53,567 nt of DNA from Gammaproteobacteria bacterium (GTDB taxonomy: Bacteria > Pseudomonadota > Gammaproteobacteria > Pseudomonadales > Pseudohongiellaceae). Shown here one piece after another: positions 43,620 to 53,567 of the stretch (the stretch's first letter is position 1; every line of letters begins with the position of its first letter). The notes beneath the pieces were generated by a model. The model saw only the letters and a list, made by a program, of their open reading frames with translations. It had not been told where the DNA came from and made no database searches. A program made the translations under genes and the position numbers. Location: positions 1 through 53,567 of the forward strand of contig JAUHWU010000006.1 of NCBI GenBank assembly GCA_030427065.1, given 5' to 3'.

Positions 43620-44852
43620 TCAGTCTTCACTGCTAAATAAACTTTTTACCCGGTCAAAAAGCGTAATGCCCGGTTCTCTGACTACACTGCCTTCTCTTTC
43701 CTGCGCCTGTTTCATGCCATAAAGAAGCAAACCCACAGCGGTTGAATAGGTAGGATTTCTCACGATATCCACCAGCCCGTTCACCTCTACGGGCATGCCA
43801 ATACGTACTGGCATATGGAAAATTTCCTCGGCCAGCTCGGCGACACCTTCCATCTTGCTGGTACCACCGGTGAAGACCATGCCTGCTGCCAGCATGTCTT
43901 CATATCCGCTTTGTCTGATTTCAGACTGAATCAGATGAAACAGTTCGTCATAACGCGGTTCAACCACATCGGCCAGGGCCTGACGTGACAATTCCCTGGG
44001 AGGACGCTCACCAACACTGGGGACCTTGATCATGTCATCCGCACTGGCAAGCTGTGACAAGGCGCAGGCATACTTGATTTTTAATTCTTCGGCATGATCC
44101 GTGGGTGTTCGCAACGCCATTGCTATGTCATTGGTCACCTGATCGCCCGCTATGGGAATAACTCCAGTATGTCTGATTGCACCTTCTGTAAAAATGGCAA
44201 TGTCTGTAGTGCCACCACCGATATCAACGATGCAAACGCCCAGTTCCTTTTCATCCTCTGTTAACACTGAATAACTCGAGGCCAGCTGTTCAAGAATGAT
44301 TTCATCAGTCTCAAGGCCGCAGCGCTTGATACACTTTTCAATATTCTGGGCGGCATTGGTGGCACAGGTCACCAGATGTACTTTGGCTTCAAGTCTCACC
44401 CCTGACATGCCCAAGGGTTCCTTTACCCCTTCCTGGGAATCGATAATGTATTCCTGGGGCAATATATGAAGCACCTTCTGATCGGCCGGTATCGCAACGG
44501 CCTGAGCGGCATCAATAACCCGCTCAATATCAGCGGCATAAACCTCTTTATCACGAATTGCGACGATGCCATGCGAATTCATGCTACGAACATGACTACC
44601 GGCAATGCCCGCGTAAACTGAATGAATCTGACAACCTGCCATCAACTCGGCTTCTTCCACTGCGCGCTGGATTGACTGAACGGTCGATTCAATATTCACC
44701 ACGGTGCCTTTCTTCAGGCCACGTGATTTATGCCGTCCGATACCGACTATATTGAGTCCACCTTCCTCGTTTATCTCGCCGACAATGGCCACAACCTTGG
44801 ATGTCCCGATATCCAGGCCAACTATCATATTTCCGCCACTCAAGTTACTCAT
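43620..44852 (-). CDS. ftsA: Cell division protein FtsA
   Basis: 410-residue actin-like protein that tethers FtsZ to the membrane. Seen: MIVGLDIGTSKVVAIVGE (phosphate 1), the 1C domain, VDIGGGTTDIAIF (phosphate 2), FTGGTSKMEGV (adenosine) and a C-terminal amphipathic tail FDRVKSLFSSED. ATG 44852 has AAGGAG 9 bases upstream and matches other FtsA starts; the frame is open to an ATG at 44894 that overlaps the ftsQ stop (ATGA), a less likely alternative. Confidence 0.96.
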   Translation of the reverse strand: MSNLSGGNMIVGLDIGTSKVVAIVGEINEEGGLNIVGIGRHKSRGLKKGTVVNIESTVQSIQRAVEEAELMAGCQIHSVYAGIAGSHVRSMNSHGIVAIRDKEVYAADIERVIDAAQAVAIPADQKVLHILPQEYIIDSQEGVKEPLGMSGVRLEAKVHLVTCATNAAQNIEKCIKRCGLETDEIILEQLASSYSVLTEDEKELGVCIVDIGGGTTDIAIFTEGAIRHTGVIPIAGDQVTNDIAMALRTPTDHAEELKIKYACALSQLASADDMIKVPSVGERPPRELSRQALADVVEPRYDELFHLIQSEIRQSGYEDMLAAGMVFTGGTSKMEGVAELAEEIFHMPVRIGMPVEVNGLVDIVRNPTYSTAVGLLLYGMKQAQEREGSVVREPGITLFDRVKSLFSSED

Positions 44853-44890
44853 TGGAAGCAACTCCTTCTTATTCATTTGTTGAAATCTGG

Positions 44891-45706
44891 TCATAGCGAG
44901 ACCACCTCTGAGAGATTATTTTCTATAGTTTTTACTGCAATACCGCTGGTGTAACGCAAATCGATTGATTCAATTTCATCTATTTTTTCAATCAGGGAAG
45001 TTTCTGCAAAATCCACAAACCTTCTCATCTTTTCCATCAGCTGCGACTTGCCAATATTGACTTGCACACCATTCGCAAGAGTCAGCTTCCAGGCGGCACG
45101 TTCGTTCAGATCCAGCTCCGCGATTTTCAATCCCCGCTGATACAGCAATTGGCTGAACAACTGATATTTCTCCATCACTTTCCTTTCAGTGCCTGCAGGG
45201 CCTGAGAGTATTGCCAGACTTTCAAGGCCAATGATGTTATTCGGAGCTATGATTGCGCCATCCTGGTTTAACAGGCGTTTTTCTCCCCAACGTGCAATTG
45301 CCTTTTCCTCAATAATGTTGAGCACCATCGTGTCCGGCCATTCCCGGCGTATGGTTACCGAACGAATCCAGGGCATGGTTTCCAGTACCCGCTTGATTTC
45401 CTGCATATCTACCAGCAACAAACTTTCACTGATAAAACTATTAACAGCCGCCAACACTTCCTGCTCTGAAATATAATTAACCTTTCCTTCAATAAGGACC
45501 TGTTCCACGCGCTGATTACTGACTGTTTCCACCACCTTCGGCGTAGTCATCACGCCATAACCAAGTGCGCCGGCAATTATCAACGTAAACATGACCTTCC
45601 ACAGCAGACCACTGTTCAACTGTCGTGGCGGCCTGACATTTTTTGCCTTTACGCTGGCACCACTTCTGTTTCTGCTGCGTTTTTTACCCGGCATCAGAAT
45701 TTCCAT
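44891..45706 (-). CDS. ftsQ: Cell division protein FtsQ
   Basis: 271-residue bitopic divisome protein that links early and late division proteins. Seen: a very basic cytoplasmic N-terminus, one membrane helix (about residues 35-55), the POTRA domain (VEQVLIEGKVNYISEQEV, LETMPWIRSVTIRREWPDTM, VLNIIEEKAIARWGEKRLLNQDG) and the FtsQ beta domain. Starts 2 bases after ddlB with AGAGG upstream. Confidence 0.95.
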   Translation of the reverse strand: MEILMPGKKRSRNRSGASVKAKNVRPPRQLNSGLLWKVMFTLIIAGALGYGVMTTPKVVETVSNQRVEQVLIEGKVNYISEQEVLAAVNSFISESLLLVDMQEIKRVLETMPWIRSVTIRREWPDTMVLNIIEEKAIARWGEKRLLNQDGAIIAPNNIIGLESLAILSGPAGTERKVMEKYQLFSQLLYQRGLKIAELDLNERAAWKLTLANGVQVNIGKSQLMEKMRRFVDFAETSLIEKIDEIESIDLRYTSGIAVKTIENNLSEVVSL

Positions 45707-45708
45707 GC

Positions 45709-46656
45709 TTAATTCCTCTCCCGGCCACTGTCACTGGTAGCCAGTATTTCCAGCACCAGCTCGTCAAAATTTATTCCCGCCTGTTTTGCTGCCATGGGCA
45801 CAAGACTGTGACCTGTCATACCCGGTACGGTATTTACTTCCAGCAGCCAGAAAACTCCATCACTATCACGCATCACATCCACTCTGCCCCAGCCTTCACA
45901 ACCGATGGCCTGATATGCCTGCATTGCCAAAGTGGCGAGATTTTTCTCATCTTCACTTGCCAGGTCGCTGGGACAAAAATACTGCGTCTCATCAGAAAAA
46001 TATTTAGCCTGATAATCATAAAATTCGTTACTTGCCCTCATACCTACTACAGGCAAAACAGTGTCACCAAGAATGGCGACTGTGTATTCAGGTCCATCAA
46101 CAAAACTTTCCGCGATAACGTCCTTGTCATACTGACTGGCATGAGCAAATGCCTGTTGCAGTTCTGCGACATCTTTTGCTCTGGAAATTCCGATACTGGA
46201 ACCTTCCTTAACCGGCTTTACAAACACAGGCCCCAGTTCAGCAATCACCTTGTCCCACTCTGTTGTGTCATCAAGTATCGCAAAAGGCGGAGTATTCAAA
46301 CCCAGACTTTGCCAGATGTATTTGCAACGCACTTTATCCATGGCAAGAGCAGACGCCAGCACACCACTACCTGTGTAGGGAATATTCATTAATTCCAATG
46401 CACCCTGCACTTTGCCATCCTCACCTTTTCGGCCATGTAAGATGATAAAAACCCGGTCAAAACCCCTGTCTGACAAACTTGCCAGCACTTTCCCATCGGT
46501 AAAGTCCACAGCGCTCGCATCTACCCTGCTTCTGAGCAGTGACTCAAGTACTGCGCTACCACTCATTAGAGAAATTTCCCGTTCTGCCGAGTCGCCTCCC
46601 ATCAGCACAGCTACCTTGCCAAAAGCTTCTGGCTCACCTGTGCGCATGTTATTCAT
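45709..46656 (-). CDS. ddlB: D-alanine-D-alanine ligase
   Basis: About 315-residue ATP-grasp ligase for the D-Ala-D-Ala end of peptidoglycan precursors. Seen: [77 protein letters not shown] and [20 protein letters not shown]. The start is uncertain: the frame opens at 46698, well inside murC; ATG 46656 overlaps murC by 8 bases and gives a normal length, and ATG 46647 just after murC is a second choice. Confidence 0.95.
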   Translation of the reverse strand: MNNMRTGEPEAFGKVAVLMGGDSAEREISLMSGSAVLESLLRSRVDASAVDFTDGKVLASLSDRGFDRVFIILHGRKGEDGKVQGALELMNIPYTGSGVLASALAMDKVRCKYIWQSLGLNTPPFAILDDTTEWDKVIAELGPVFVKPVKEGSSIGISRAKDVAELQQAFAHASQYDKDVIAESFVDGPEYTVAILGDTVLPVVGMRASNEFYDYQAKYFSDETQYFCPSDLASEDEKNLATLAMQAYQAIGCEGWGRVDVMRDSDGVFWLLEVNTVPGMTGHSLVPMAAKQAGINFDELVLEILATSDSGRERN

Positions 46657-48091
46657 ATCCCAAGCCATCCCTGGACAACTCTCGCGCCAGAATTCCAATG
46701 CTGCCAGCGCCCTGGGTCAGCAAAATATCGTCATTGAGCAGCACGTCTTTCAGTACTCTCCTGATATCTGCCTGATCCTTCACATAAACCGGATCGAGCT
46801 GTCCGCGCTGTCTGATACTGCGGCACAAGCTTCTACTGTCGGCACCCCGGATAGGCATCTCACCTGCGGCATACACGTCAAGTAGCAGCAGCAGGTCGAC
46901 TTCAGAGAGAACATCGACAAAAGCATCATAAAGATCATGGGTTCGGCTATATCGGTGGGGCTGGTAAATCATGACCAGTCTTTTCTCCGGCCAACCGGTT
47001 CGAATCGCCCTTATATTGGCTGCAACTTCAGTAGGATGATGCCCGTAGTCATCCACCAACATGACTTCACCACCGTCAATAAGCAGCGGTTCCTTGATAT
47101 CAAATCGTCGGCCGACTCCCCGAAATCCTACAAGTCCCTCCACAATATCGTCATCCGACATCCCTTCATCGGTTGCTACCGCAATAGCTGCAGTAGCGTT
47201 GAGTACGTTATGGATACCCGGCATATTGAGTGTCAGAGCAAGCTGTGCATGATTGTCGGGACGGGTAAGTTTGAATCGGCTGACATTACCTTCCTGCTCA
47301 ATATCATGAATATGAAAATCAGCCTGATCAGATTGGCCATAGGTAATAACCGGCCGCGATATTTTCGGTAACAGCTCCCGGATTACGGGATCATCAATAC
47401 ACAACACCGCAAGTCCATAAAATGGCAGGTTATGTAAAAAATCCAGAAAGGTTTGTTTTAGCTTCTCGAAATCGCCGTCATAAGTCACCATATGGTCTTC
47501 ATCTATATTGGTGACAATGGCAACCATGGGCTGCAAGTGCAGGAATGAAGCATCGCTCTCATCAGCTTCCGCTACCATAATATGACTGGCACCAAGTCTG
47601 GCATTGGTACCGGCACCATTAAGTATGCCGCCAATAATGTAGGTCGGATCCATGTTGCCCTGGGCCAGCAGGGTCGCCACCAGACTGGTTGTTGTGGTCT
47701 TGCCATGGGTTCCGGCAACGACAATGGCATGACGATAGCGCATCAATTCAGCAAGCATCTCGGCGCGTCTGATAATAGGGATCCTGAGGTTAATCGCCTT
47801 AAGTATTTCTTCATTGCTTTGATCAATAGCACTGGACACAACCACGACACTGGCGCCTTCAATATTAGCCGCTTCATGTCCGATAAAAATAATCGCGCCA
47901 AATGATTCCAGGCGCTCAGTAACCGATGAAGCAGCGATATCTGAACCACTGATTTCATAACCCTGATTTAGCAGTACTTCAGCAATACCGCTCATACCCG
48001 CGCCACCGATACCGACAAAGTGAATTCTGCGAATACGGCGCATTTCAGGGATATCACTTCTGCGCATGACGTGACGACCTGCCTCAGACAT
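46649..48091 (-). CDS. murC: UDP-N-acetylmuramate-L-alanine ligase
   Basis: 480-residue Mur ligase that adds L-Ala to UDP-MurNAc. Seen: [18 protein letters not shown], the ATP loop [25 protein letters not shown], a [13 protein letters not shown] central motif and [14 protein letters not shown] with YQPHRYSRT in the C-terminal domain. ATG 48091 is chosen: a GGAGG ribosome-binding site lies 6 bases upstream, inside the last codons of murG, which it overlaps by 8 bases. The longer open frame upstream reads through murG out of frame. Confidence 0.97.
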   Translation of the reverse strand: MSEAGRHVMRRSDIPEMRRIRRIHFVGIGGAGMSGIAEVLLNQGYEISGSDIAASSVTERLESFGAIIFIGHEAANIEGASVVVVSSAIDQSNEEILKAINLRIPIIRRAEMLAELMRYRHAIVVAGTHGKTTTTSLVATLLAQGNMDPTYIIGGILNGAGTNARLGASHIMVAEADESDASFLHLQPMVAIVTNIDEDHMVTYDGDFEKLKQTFLDFLHNLPFYGLAVLCIDDPVIRELLPKISRPVITYGQSDQADFHIHDIEQEGNVSRFKLTRPDNHAQLALTLNMPGIHNVLNATAAIAVATDEGMSDDDIVEGLVGFRGVGRRFDIKEPLLIDGGEVMLVDDYGHHPTEVAANIRAIRTGWPEKRLVMIYQPHRYSRTHDLYDAFVDVLSEVDLLLLLDVYAAGEMPIRGADSRSLCRSIRQRGQLDPVYVKDQADIRRVLKDVLLNDDILLTQGAGSIGILARELSRDGLGYE

Positions 48092-49256
48092 AGGAAGCCT
48101 CCATACACAGTGACGCAGCCTTTTCAGTCGCGTCAGGCCTGCCTGCTGCCAATGCCTTGTCGGATGCCTGCTGCAGAAAATCGTCATTCATGGAAAACTT
48201 CTGCACCAGAGCAAGCAGAGCTTGAGGGGTGAGATCCTTCTGCTGAATCACTTCGGCAGCGCCGGCAAGTGCCAAAAACCGGGCATTTTCAGTCTGATGA
48301 TCGTCCACCGCAAAAGGATAGGGAATGAGAATGGAGGCCAGTCCAACTGCCGCAATTTCTGACACTGTCATGGCGCCGGCGCGGGCAATAATAAGGTCGG
48401 CCCAGGAATAGGCATTTGCCATATTTTCTATAAAAGGCTGAACCTGAATCGTGTTTCCGGTATCCACCTTGTTCTCGCTATAAAATGCCAGCGTTTGTTC
48501 AAGATTTTTGCTGCCACATTGATGCAGAATTTCAGGTCGCTGCTGTTCAGACAACAATGCCAGCATGGCTGGAACGGTTTTATTAATAGCAACTGCTCCC
48601 AGACTTCCCCCAATAACAAGGATGCGCAATTTATCTCCAACAGAAACTCCGGAAGATTGTCCTGTCGCGGCTTGTATCTTATGTAAACCAATGTCAGAAA
48701 TTGCCTTTCGCACCGGGTTACCCACCACAACGGTATTGCCAGGTTTGATAAATGATTTCAGTAAACGGTTGCGGGTTATTGCCCGCTTTCTTTCAAACGC
48801 CCCCGGAAAAGCTTCCATTACGGTTGAGGCCAGCGGAAACAACATTTGATTGGTAAAACCGGCAATAGCATTTTGCTCATGAATCAGCAGTTTTTTCCCC
48901 AGTAGCCAGGCTGCCAGACCACCCGGTCCGGTAACAAAACCGCCCATGCCAAGAACGCAGCCAGGTTTGATCTGGATAAGCTTGCGAATGGATTGCAGAA
49001 CCGCCACCAGAATAACCAGAGGCGACAGGAGTTTTTTCAGCAGACTCGTCCCTCTGAGTCCGGCAATGGAAATAAAGTGCAAGGGAATATCTGTTTCAGA
49101 AATTACTGTCGCTTCCAGCCCCTTACGGGTACCCAGCCATTCAACCTGAACGCCTCTGGACAATAGATATTCAGCAATACTCAAGGCAGGGAACACATGT
49201 CCACCCGTGCCTCCGGCCATGATAAGTATTTTTCTGTTGTTGGTATCCATGCTCAT
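48084..49256 (-). CDS. murG: UDP-GlcNAc:lipid I GlcNAc transferase MurG
   Basis: 390-residue membrane-associated GT28 glycosyltransferase that turns lipid I into lipid II. Seen: the [15 protein letters not shown] glycine loop, [46 protein letters not shown]-type [13 protein letters not shown] and the C-domain [23 protein letters not shown]. Slightly longer than the E. coli 355. It starts 11 bases after ftsW. Confidence 0.97.
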   Translation of the reverse strand: MSMDTNNRKILIMAGGTGGHVFPALSIAEYLLSRGVQVEWLGTRKGLEATVISETDIPLHFISIAGLRGTSLLKKLLSPLVILVAVLQSIRKLIQIKPGCVLGMGGFVTGPGGLAAWLLGKKLLIHEQNAIAGFTNQMLFPLASTVMEAFPGAFERKRAITRNRLLKSFIKPGNTVVVGNPVRKAISDIGLHKIQAATGQSSGVSVGDKLRILVIGGSLGAVAINKTVPAMLALLSEQQRPEILHQCGSKNLEQTLAFYSENKVDTGNTIQVQPFIENMANAYSWADLIIARAGAMTVSEIAAVGLASILIPYPFAVDDHQTENARFLALAGAAEVIQQKDLTPQALLALVQKFSMNDDFLQQASDKALAAGRPDATEKAASLCMEASYV

Positions 49257-49267
49257 TTTTATTCTGC

Positions 49268-50449
49268 TCAGACGTGAACGCTGGCTTTCCTGCCTCCTGT
49301 CTGATGATTTTCAATATCAATTCTGAGTAATATGGCGACCATTGCCATGCAGGTAAGCAGGCTCGAACCGCCATAACTGATAAACGGCAGTGTCAATCCC
49401 TTGTTTGGCAACAAGCCGACATTGACACAAACATTAATGGCTACCTGGGCAACAAAAATAAAAGCAAAACCATAGGCGGCATAGGCAGCAAAAAAGTTTC
49501 CATTTGTCTCATTTCTTCTGGCAATGAGCAGCGCTCTTGAAATAAATGCTGTAAACAGGAGTAACAGGGCCAGGACGCTGATCACACCAAGCTCTTCAGC
49601 AATGATGGCAATAATGAAATCCGTATGACCGTCAGGCAGGAAATACATTTTCTGGATACTGTTTCCCAGGCCCATACCCAGCCATTCGCCACGACCAAAA
49701 CCAATCAGGGCCTGTGCCAACTGATAGCCGGAATCAAAAACAATATCTTCATGAAAAGGATCTTTGAGTGCCTGCAGATAGGAAGTCACTCTGCGCATGC
49801 GATAAGCAGAGGTAAAAATCATCGCAGAGCCAGCGCCAATCAACAGGATGGCTGATAAAAGGAAATGCCAGAAACGGGCACCGGCAAGAAAAAGCATGGC
49901 CATCACGGCAAACATGATGACTACTACTGCGCCAAAATCTGGTTCCAGCAACAATAGCAATACAGGTAGGGACATTAGCGCGAAAGGCAGCAGGAATCCC
50001 TTCAGGCTGTTACAGATTAGCTCATGTTGCCTGCTCAGCAAACCGGCCATAAAAAACACAATAAGAATTTTTGATGGTTCGGAAACCTGCAGGGTCATAA
50101 AGCCGATATTTATCCAGCGCGTACCGCCACCTGCTGTATAGCCCACGCCAGGAACCAGAACCAGGGATAACAGGAGCAAGGTGATAATGAAAAGACCATA
50201 ACTGCCTTTTTGCCACCACAGCAGGGGAATCTGGAAGGTGATTATCGCCCCCACCAGACCAAGCAGAATGAATATCAACTGGCGCTTGAAGTAATAGAAT
50301 GGATCCTGGTGCAGACTTTCACCTATTTCCACCGATGCCGAGGTCATCATGATAAGACCCACGAATACCAGAAGCATGGCAAGAATAATCAGCCAGCTAT
50401 CGCCATAATAGGGGCGCGAATAAAACTGTTGGTGGGTTACCGCTTGCAT
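49268..50449 (-). CDS. ftsW: SEDS peptidoglycan polymerase FtsW
   Basis: 393-residue polytopic membrane glycosyltransferase that polymerises septal peptidoglycan with FtsI. Seen: about ten helices, the LEPDFGAVVVI motif with the SEDS catalytic-type Asp, HTDFIIAIIAEELG, NVGLLPNKGLTLPFISYGGSS and a Gly/Met-rich start. It lies 2 bases after murD. Full length. Confidence 0.97.
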   Translation of the reverse strand: MQAVTHQQFYSRPYYGDSWLIILAMLLVFVGLIMMTSASVEIGESLHQDPFYYFKRQLIFILLGLVGAIITFQIPLLWWQKGSYGLFIITLLLLSLVLVPGVGYTAGGGTRWINIGFMTLQVSEPSKILIVFFMAGLLSRQHELICNSLKGFLLPFALMSLPVLLLLLEPDFGAVVVIMFAVMAMLFLAGARFWHFLLSAILLIGAGSAMIFTSAYRMRRVTSYLQALKDPFHEDIVFDSGYQLAQALIGFGRGEWLGMGLGNSIQKMYFLPDGHTDFIIAIIAEELGVISVLALLLLFTAFISRALLIARRNETNGNFFAAYAAYGFAFIFVAQVAINVCVNVGLLPNKGLTLPFISYGGSSLLTCMAMVAILLRIDIENHQTGGRKASVHV

Positions 50450-50451
50450 GT

Positions 50452-51807
50452 TCAGTGCAGCTCCCCGACATGGTGAATAAAAGCTTCACCACGTTCCTCA
50501 TAATCACTGAACATATCAAAACTGGCGCAGGCGGGAGAGAGTAGTACCGCATCCCCACTTATGGCTTTTTTCTCAGCAATGCTGACCGCTTCTTCAAGGG
50601 AACCAACCATAATGGTCATTACTGAACTATTTACTGCCTGGTCAATTAGTGCGGCATCTTCTCCAAACAGAATTACCAGCTTCACATAAGTAGACAGCGG
50701 GTAAGCCAATGGAGCAAAGTCGGCTCCTTTGCCCTGGCCACCTGCCAGTAAAATAATTTTCCCTTTACCTAAATCGCTACCCAGACCAGTGACGGCAGCA
50801 ATACAGGCACCGACATTGGTACCCTTGGAATCGTTGTACCAATCAACACCTTTGCTTTGAGCTACCCACTGACAACGATGAGGAAGTCCGGGAAACTTTT
50901 TCAAGGTAGCAAGCATGAACTTAATGGAAAATCCGGCGGCATGACCCAATGCCAATGCTGCCAGGGCATTGGCAATATTGTGTTTGCCAACAATCTTCAT
51001 CTGGGCTACCGGCATCAGTGGTTGCTGATTAAAACCAAGGTACTGGCCATCATCGAGTTTCAACAGTGAAAATTCGGCAGCACTATTTTCAACAAGGGAG
51101 AAATGCCATTGTCGAACATTGGCGGGAAATTCAGGTTGGCATAACAGGTCATCATCGTTGATCACCGCTTGCTGACAATTCTGGTATATACGCAACTTGG
51201 CATTGCGGTAATCTTCCATAGAGTCATAACGGTCCATATGATCCAGGCTCAGATTCAATACCGTTGCGACTTCGGCACCAAGGTTACTGGTAGTTTCCAA
51301 TTGAAAACTGGACAGCTCCAGCACATACAGGCTGGAAGGTGGCTGCTGCAACAAATCCAGCACCGGTAGTCCGATATTGCCTGCTACAGCGACATCTATT
51401 CCCTCAGCTTTTGCCATTTCGCCTACCAATGTCGTTACCGTGCTTTTTGCATTGGATCCAGTGATGGCAATCATCGGCGCCGTTATTGAGCGGGCAAAAA
51501 TATCTACATCGCCAGTTACCTGAACGCCCTGCTTGATGGCGCTCTGTATCACTGGCATTTTTTGGTCCACGCCTGGACTAACAATCAACTGTGCTGCATT
51601 GTTCAGGGTCTGTGCATTAAACTCACCTAATTCGATTTCAACTGCAGGGCATTCAGCTTTCAGTTGTTGCAGTCCAGGCGGATTCTTTCGGGTGTCCAGC
51701 ACCTTGAATTTTTCATTGCGACTGGCCAGGTAACGGGCACAGGAAAGCCCGGTCTTACCAAGACCGATCACGACTTTCATCTTTTGTGCTACCTGCTGCG
51801 TTTGCAT
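50452..51807 (-). CDS. murD: UDP-MurNAc-L-Ala-D-Glu ligase MurD
   Basis: 451-residue Mur ligase adding D-Glu to UDP-MurNAc-L-Ala. Seen: VVIGLGKTGLSCARYL, ITGSNAKSTVTTLVGEMA (ATP loop), LELSSFQLETT, NLSLDHMDRYDS, GLPHRCQWVAQSKGVDWYNDSKGTN and AGGQGKGADFAPL. ATG 51807 chosen; a second Met 9 codons later is possible but has a poorer ribosome-binding site. Confidence 0.97.
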   Translation of the reverse strand: MQTQQVAQKMKVVIGLGKTGLSCARYLASRNEKFKVLDTRKNPPGLQQLKAECPAVEIELGEFNAQTLNNAAQLIVSPGVDQKMPVIQSAIKQGVQVTGDVDIFARSITAPMIAITGSNAKSTVTTLVGEMAKAEGIDVAVAGNIGLPVLDLLQQPPSSLYVLELSSFQLETTSNLGAEVATVLNLSLDHMDRYDSMEDYRNAKLRIYQNCQQAVINDDDLLCQPEFPANVRQWHFSLVENSAAEFSLLKLDDGQYLGFNQQPLMPVAQMKIVGKHNIANALAALALGHAAGFSIKFMLATLKKFPGLPHRCQWVAQSKGVDWYNDSKGTNVGACIAAVTGLGSDLGKGKIILLAGGQGKGADFAPLAYPLSTYVKLVILFGEDAALIDQAVNSSVMTIMVGSLEEAVSIAEKKAISGDAVLLSPACASFDMFSDYEERGEAFIHHVGELH

Positions 51808-51835
51808 TTTTCAGCCTGATTTATGCGTTTTATAG

Positions 51836-52918
51836 TTATCTTAATTTCAACGTTGCCAACCCGAATAACACCAGAACAACGGTGATAATCCAGAAGCGAA
51901 CAATGACTCTGGGTTCGGGCCAACCCTTTAATTCAAAATGATGATGCAGGGGGGCCATACGAAAAATTCTTTTACCGGTTAACTTGAATGAAGCGACCTG
52001 CAGGATGACAGAGAGAGTTTCCATCACGAATACGCCACCCATAATGATCAACACAATTTCATGCCTGACAATGACCGCCACCAGGCCCAGTGACGCACCC
52101 AGCGCCAATGCGCCGACATCGCCCATGAAAATCTGCGCGGGGTAAGTGTTGAACCAGAGGAAACCCAGACCGGCACCAGCCAGGGCACCACAAAATATTC
52201 CCAGTTCGCCGGCACCGGCAATATAGGGAATATTCAGGTAGGCAGAAAATTCGGCATTTCCTGTTAAATAGGCGATAACACCAAGCGCAGCGCCTACCAT
52301 CACTGAAGGTAAAATCGCCAGACCGTCGAGACCATCAGTCAGATTCACGGCATTGCTGAAGCCCACTATCATGAAATATGCCAGCAATATGTAAAACGGC
52401 CCCATGTTGAGGGCAAAATCCTTGAAGAAGGGAATAAACAATTGTGTATCTGCAGGCACCACGGCAATGGAGTAAAGATAACCAGCGGCAACAAATCCGA
52501 TGACTGATTGCCAGAAATATTTCCAACGGGCTGCCAGGCCTTTCGGATTTTGCTCAAACACTTTCCGGTAATCATCCACCCAGCCAATTGCCCCATACAG
52601 TCCGGTAACGATTACCACAACCCAGACATAAGGGTTTCTTAAATCCGACCAAAGCAGACTGCTGATAATAATACTTACCAGAATAAGGGCTCCGCCCATG
52701 GTGGGTGTGCCGGCTTTACTGAGATGACTCTGCGGCCCGTCATTTCTGATCACCTGCCCAATCTGGTGGTAATTCAGACGCCTGATCATGGTTGGGCCGA
52801 TGATCAGCGACAAAGCCAGCGCCGTCAGAATCCCGAAAATACCGCGTACAGTCAGGTACTGAAACACCGTAAAGCCGGAATTAAACTGTGATAAATATTC
52901 AGTCAGCATTAGCAACAT
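51836..52918 (-). CDS. mraY: Phospho-N-acetylmuramoyl-pentapeptide transferase MraY
   Basis: 360-residue polytopic enzyme that moves phospho-MurNAc-pentapeptide to undecaprenyl phosphate, forming lipid I. Seen: [23 protein letters not shown] with the Asp pair, [30 protein letters not shown] and [18 protein letters not shown] with the triple-His motif. Length equals E. coli MraY. It follows murF after 94 bases. Confidence 0.98.
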   Translation of the reverse strand: MLLMLTEYLSQFNSGFTVFQYLTVRGIFGILTALALSLIIGPTMIRRLNYHQIGQVIRNDGPQSHLSKAGTPTMGGALILVSIIISSLLWSDLRNPYVWVVVIVTGLYGAIGWVDDYRKVFEQNPKGLAARWKYFWQSVIGFVAAGYLYSIAVVPADTQLFIPFFKDFALNMGPFYILLAYFMIVGFSNAVNLTDGLDGLAILPSVMVGAALGVIAYLTGNAEFSAYLNIPYIAGAGELGIFCGALAGAGLGFLWFNTYPAQIFMGDVGALALGASLGLVAVIVRHEIVLIIMGGVFVMETLSVILQVASFKLTGKRIFRMAPLHHHFELKGWPEPRVIVRFWIITVVLVLFGLATLKLR

Positions 52919-53012
52919 GAGAAATAGTTCTCCCTGGCATTAACGTCGTTGGTACCAAAATACCTGGCACAAGAATCGTTACCAAAATAAACGCCGTTAC
53001 AGAAGAATAGCT

Positions 53013-53567
53013 TCATTGCAGATCCTCCTGTATTTGACTGACCAGTTTTTCCATGCCCTGGCTTCGCGAACCTTTAATCAGTACCGTAGTCGAGGCATTC
53101 AACATAGGCAAAATCATGTCTTTGAATTGTTCCCTTTCATTCAGAAAAATACCGCCATCACCAAATGCAGACACTGCAAGCGCGCTCATTGCACCTGTCG
53201 CGATCAAACAATCGATGCCCTGTTGCCTTGCATAGCTCCCAATCCCGGCATGCTCTTTTTCAGCATCACTGCCCAGCTCGCCCATATCTCCCATAACGAC
53301 GATCCTCGAGCCTTTGGTCTCGGCCAGCACATCTATCGCTGCACGAAATGACGCAGGGCTGGCGTTATAACTATCATCAATGAGAGTTGATCCCTGCATG
53401 CCTGCCAGGATGCACATACGTCCCTTAACGGCGGCAAATTTTTCAAGCCCACGCTTTACCGCATCCAGACCGACACCCGCGCTCATAGCCATCGCTGCTG
53501 CTGCCATTGCATTGTTGACGTTGTGCTTTCCCGGTACCTGCAACTTGATCGGTACCACCCCTTTTGG
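53013..53567 (-). CDS. murF: UDP-MurNAc-pentapeptide synthetase MurF, 5' part missing at window edge
   Basis: The last 184 codons of MurF, which adds D-Ala-D-Ala to UDP-MurNAc-tripeptide. The frame is open at the right edge, so the N-terminal and most of the ATP domain lie outside. Seen: LQVPGKHNVNNAMAAAAMA, VKGRMCILAGMQGSTLIDDSYNASPAS, VVMGDMGELGSDAEKEHAGIG and a C-terminal ILPMLNASTTVLIKGSRSQGMEKLV, all typical of the MurF central and C-terminal domains. Confidence 0.95.
   Translation of the reverse strand, partial: PKGVVPIKLQVPGKHNVNNAMAAAAMAMSAGVGLDAVKRGLEKFAAVKGRMCILAGMQGSTLIDDSYNASPASFRAAIDVLAETKGSRIVVMGDMGELGSDAEKEHAGIGSYARQQGIDCLIATGAMSALAVSAFGDGGIFLNEREQFKDMILPMLNASTTVLIKGSRSQGMEKLVSQIQEDLQ

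Noticed and set aside
45643-46392. 249-codon plus-strand frame opposite ftsQ/ddlB
   Set aside because: Long but antisense to two genes with full family motifs; Cys/His-rich product without recognisable domain.
46412-46885. 157-codon plus-strand frame opposite ddlB and murC
   Set aside because: Covers two well-conserved genes in antisense and looks like low-complexity Ser/Pro/Leu translation.
48092-48187. Extended N-terminus for MurC
   Set aside because: Would lie wholly inside murG; the ATG at 48091 has an ideal GGAGG site and matches the family start.

Overview
The window is chromosomal DNA from a gammaproteobacterium. The evidence is the gene order murF-mraY-murD-ftsW-murG-murC-ddlB-ftsQ-ftsA-ftsZ-lpxC, followed by secA, argJ, mutT, yacG, coaE, pilDCBA, nadC, ampD and aceEF, which is the arrangement seen in Pseudomonas-like and marine gammaproteobacteria. 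The genus cannot be told from the sequence alone. Nearly every base is coding. No rRNA, tRNA, CRISPR array, insertion sequence or phage gene was found.

Layout. At 1-3169 (minus) lie an RND-type efflux pump, cut by the left edge, and its periplasmic adaptor. At 3315-8405 (minus) are yajQ and the pyruvate dehydrogenase genes aceF and aceE, with a 380-base upstream region rich in dyad symmetries. At 8816-10855 are ampD (minus), a membrane-anchored retropepsin-like protease and nadC (both plus). At 10952-19805 (minus) is a single-strand block that starts at pilA, the type IV pilin. It runs through a TMTC-like GT-C membrane glycosyltransferase, a polyprenyl-phosphate GT2 glycosyltransferase, a WbpB/WbpD/WbpE set for a 2,3-diacetamido uronic acid, an acyltransferase-3/SGNH O-acyltransferase and a DUF1080 lipoprotein. 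At 20198-24751 (plus) are pilB, pilC, pilD and coaE. At 24748-35137 is a second glycan island: a GT4 transferase coupled to coaE and a hexapeptide acyltransferase on plus; a methyltransferase, flippase-like protein, sugar epimerase, PLP aminotransferase and AsnB-type amidotransferase on minus; and a second TMTC-like protein on plus. At 35175-53567 are yacG (plus), then mutT, argJ, secA, an M23 peptidase, lpxC and the dcw division/cell-wall cluster (all minus). The right edge cuts murF.

How the parts fit. The most interesting reading is that the two islands on either side of pilBCD-coaE form a pilus-linked protein glycosylation system. WbpB/D/E would make a UDP-diacetamido-uronic acid, the GT2 would load a sugar onto a polyprenyl phosphate, acyltransferase, AsnB-like and methyltransferase enzymes would decorate it, and one or both TMTC-like GT-C enzymes would transfer it to an extracytoplasmic protein, plausibly PilA. 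This rests on gene context and family motifs. No activity is shown. Several start codons were moved from the longest open frame on ribosome-binding-site and overlap evidence, and lpxC appears to use TTG. Regulatory sites that can be read directly include a consensus sigma-54 promoter for pilA, a perfect 30-bp palindrome plus intrinsic terminator behind pilA, and GntR-like operators upstream of aceE.
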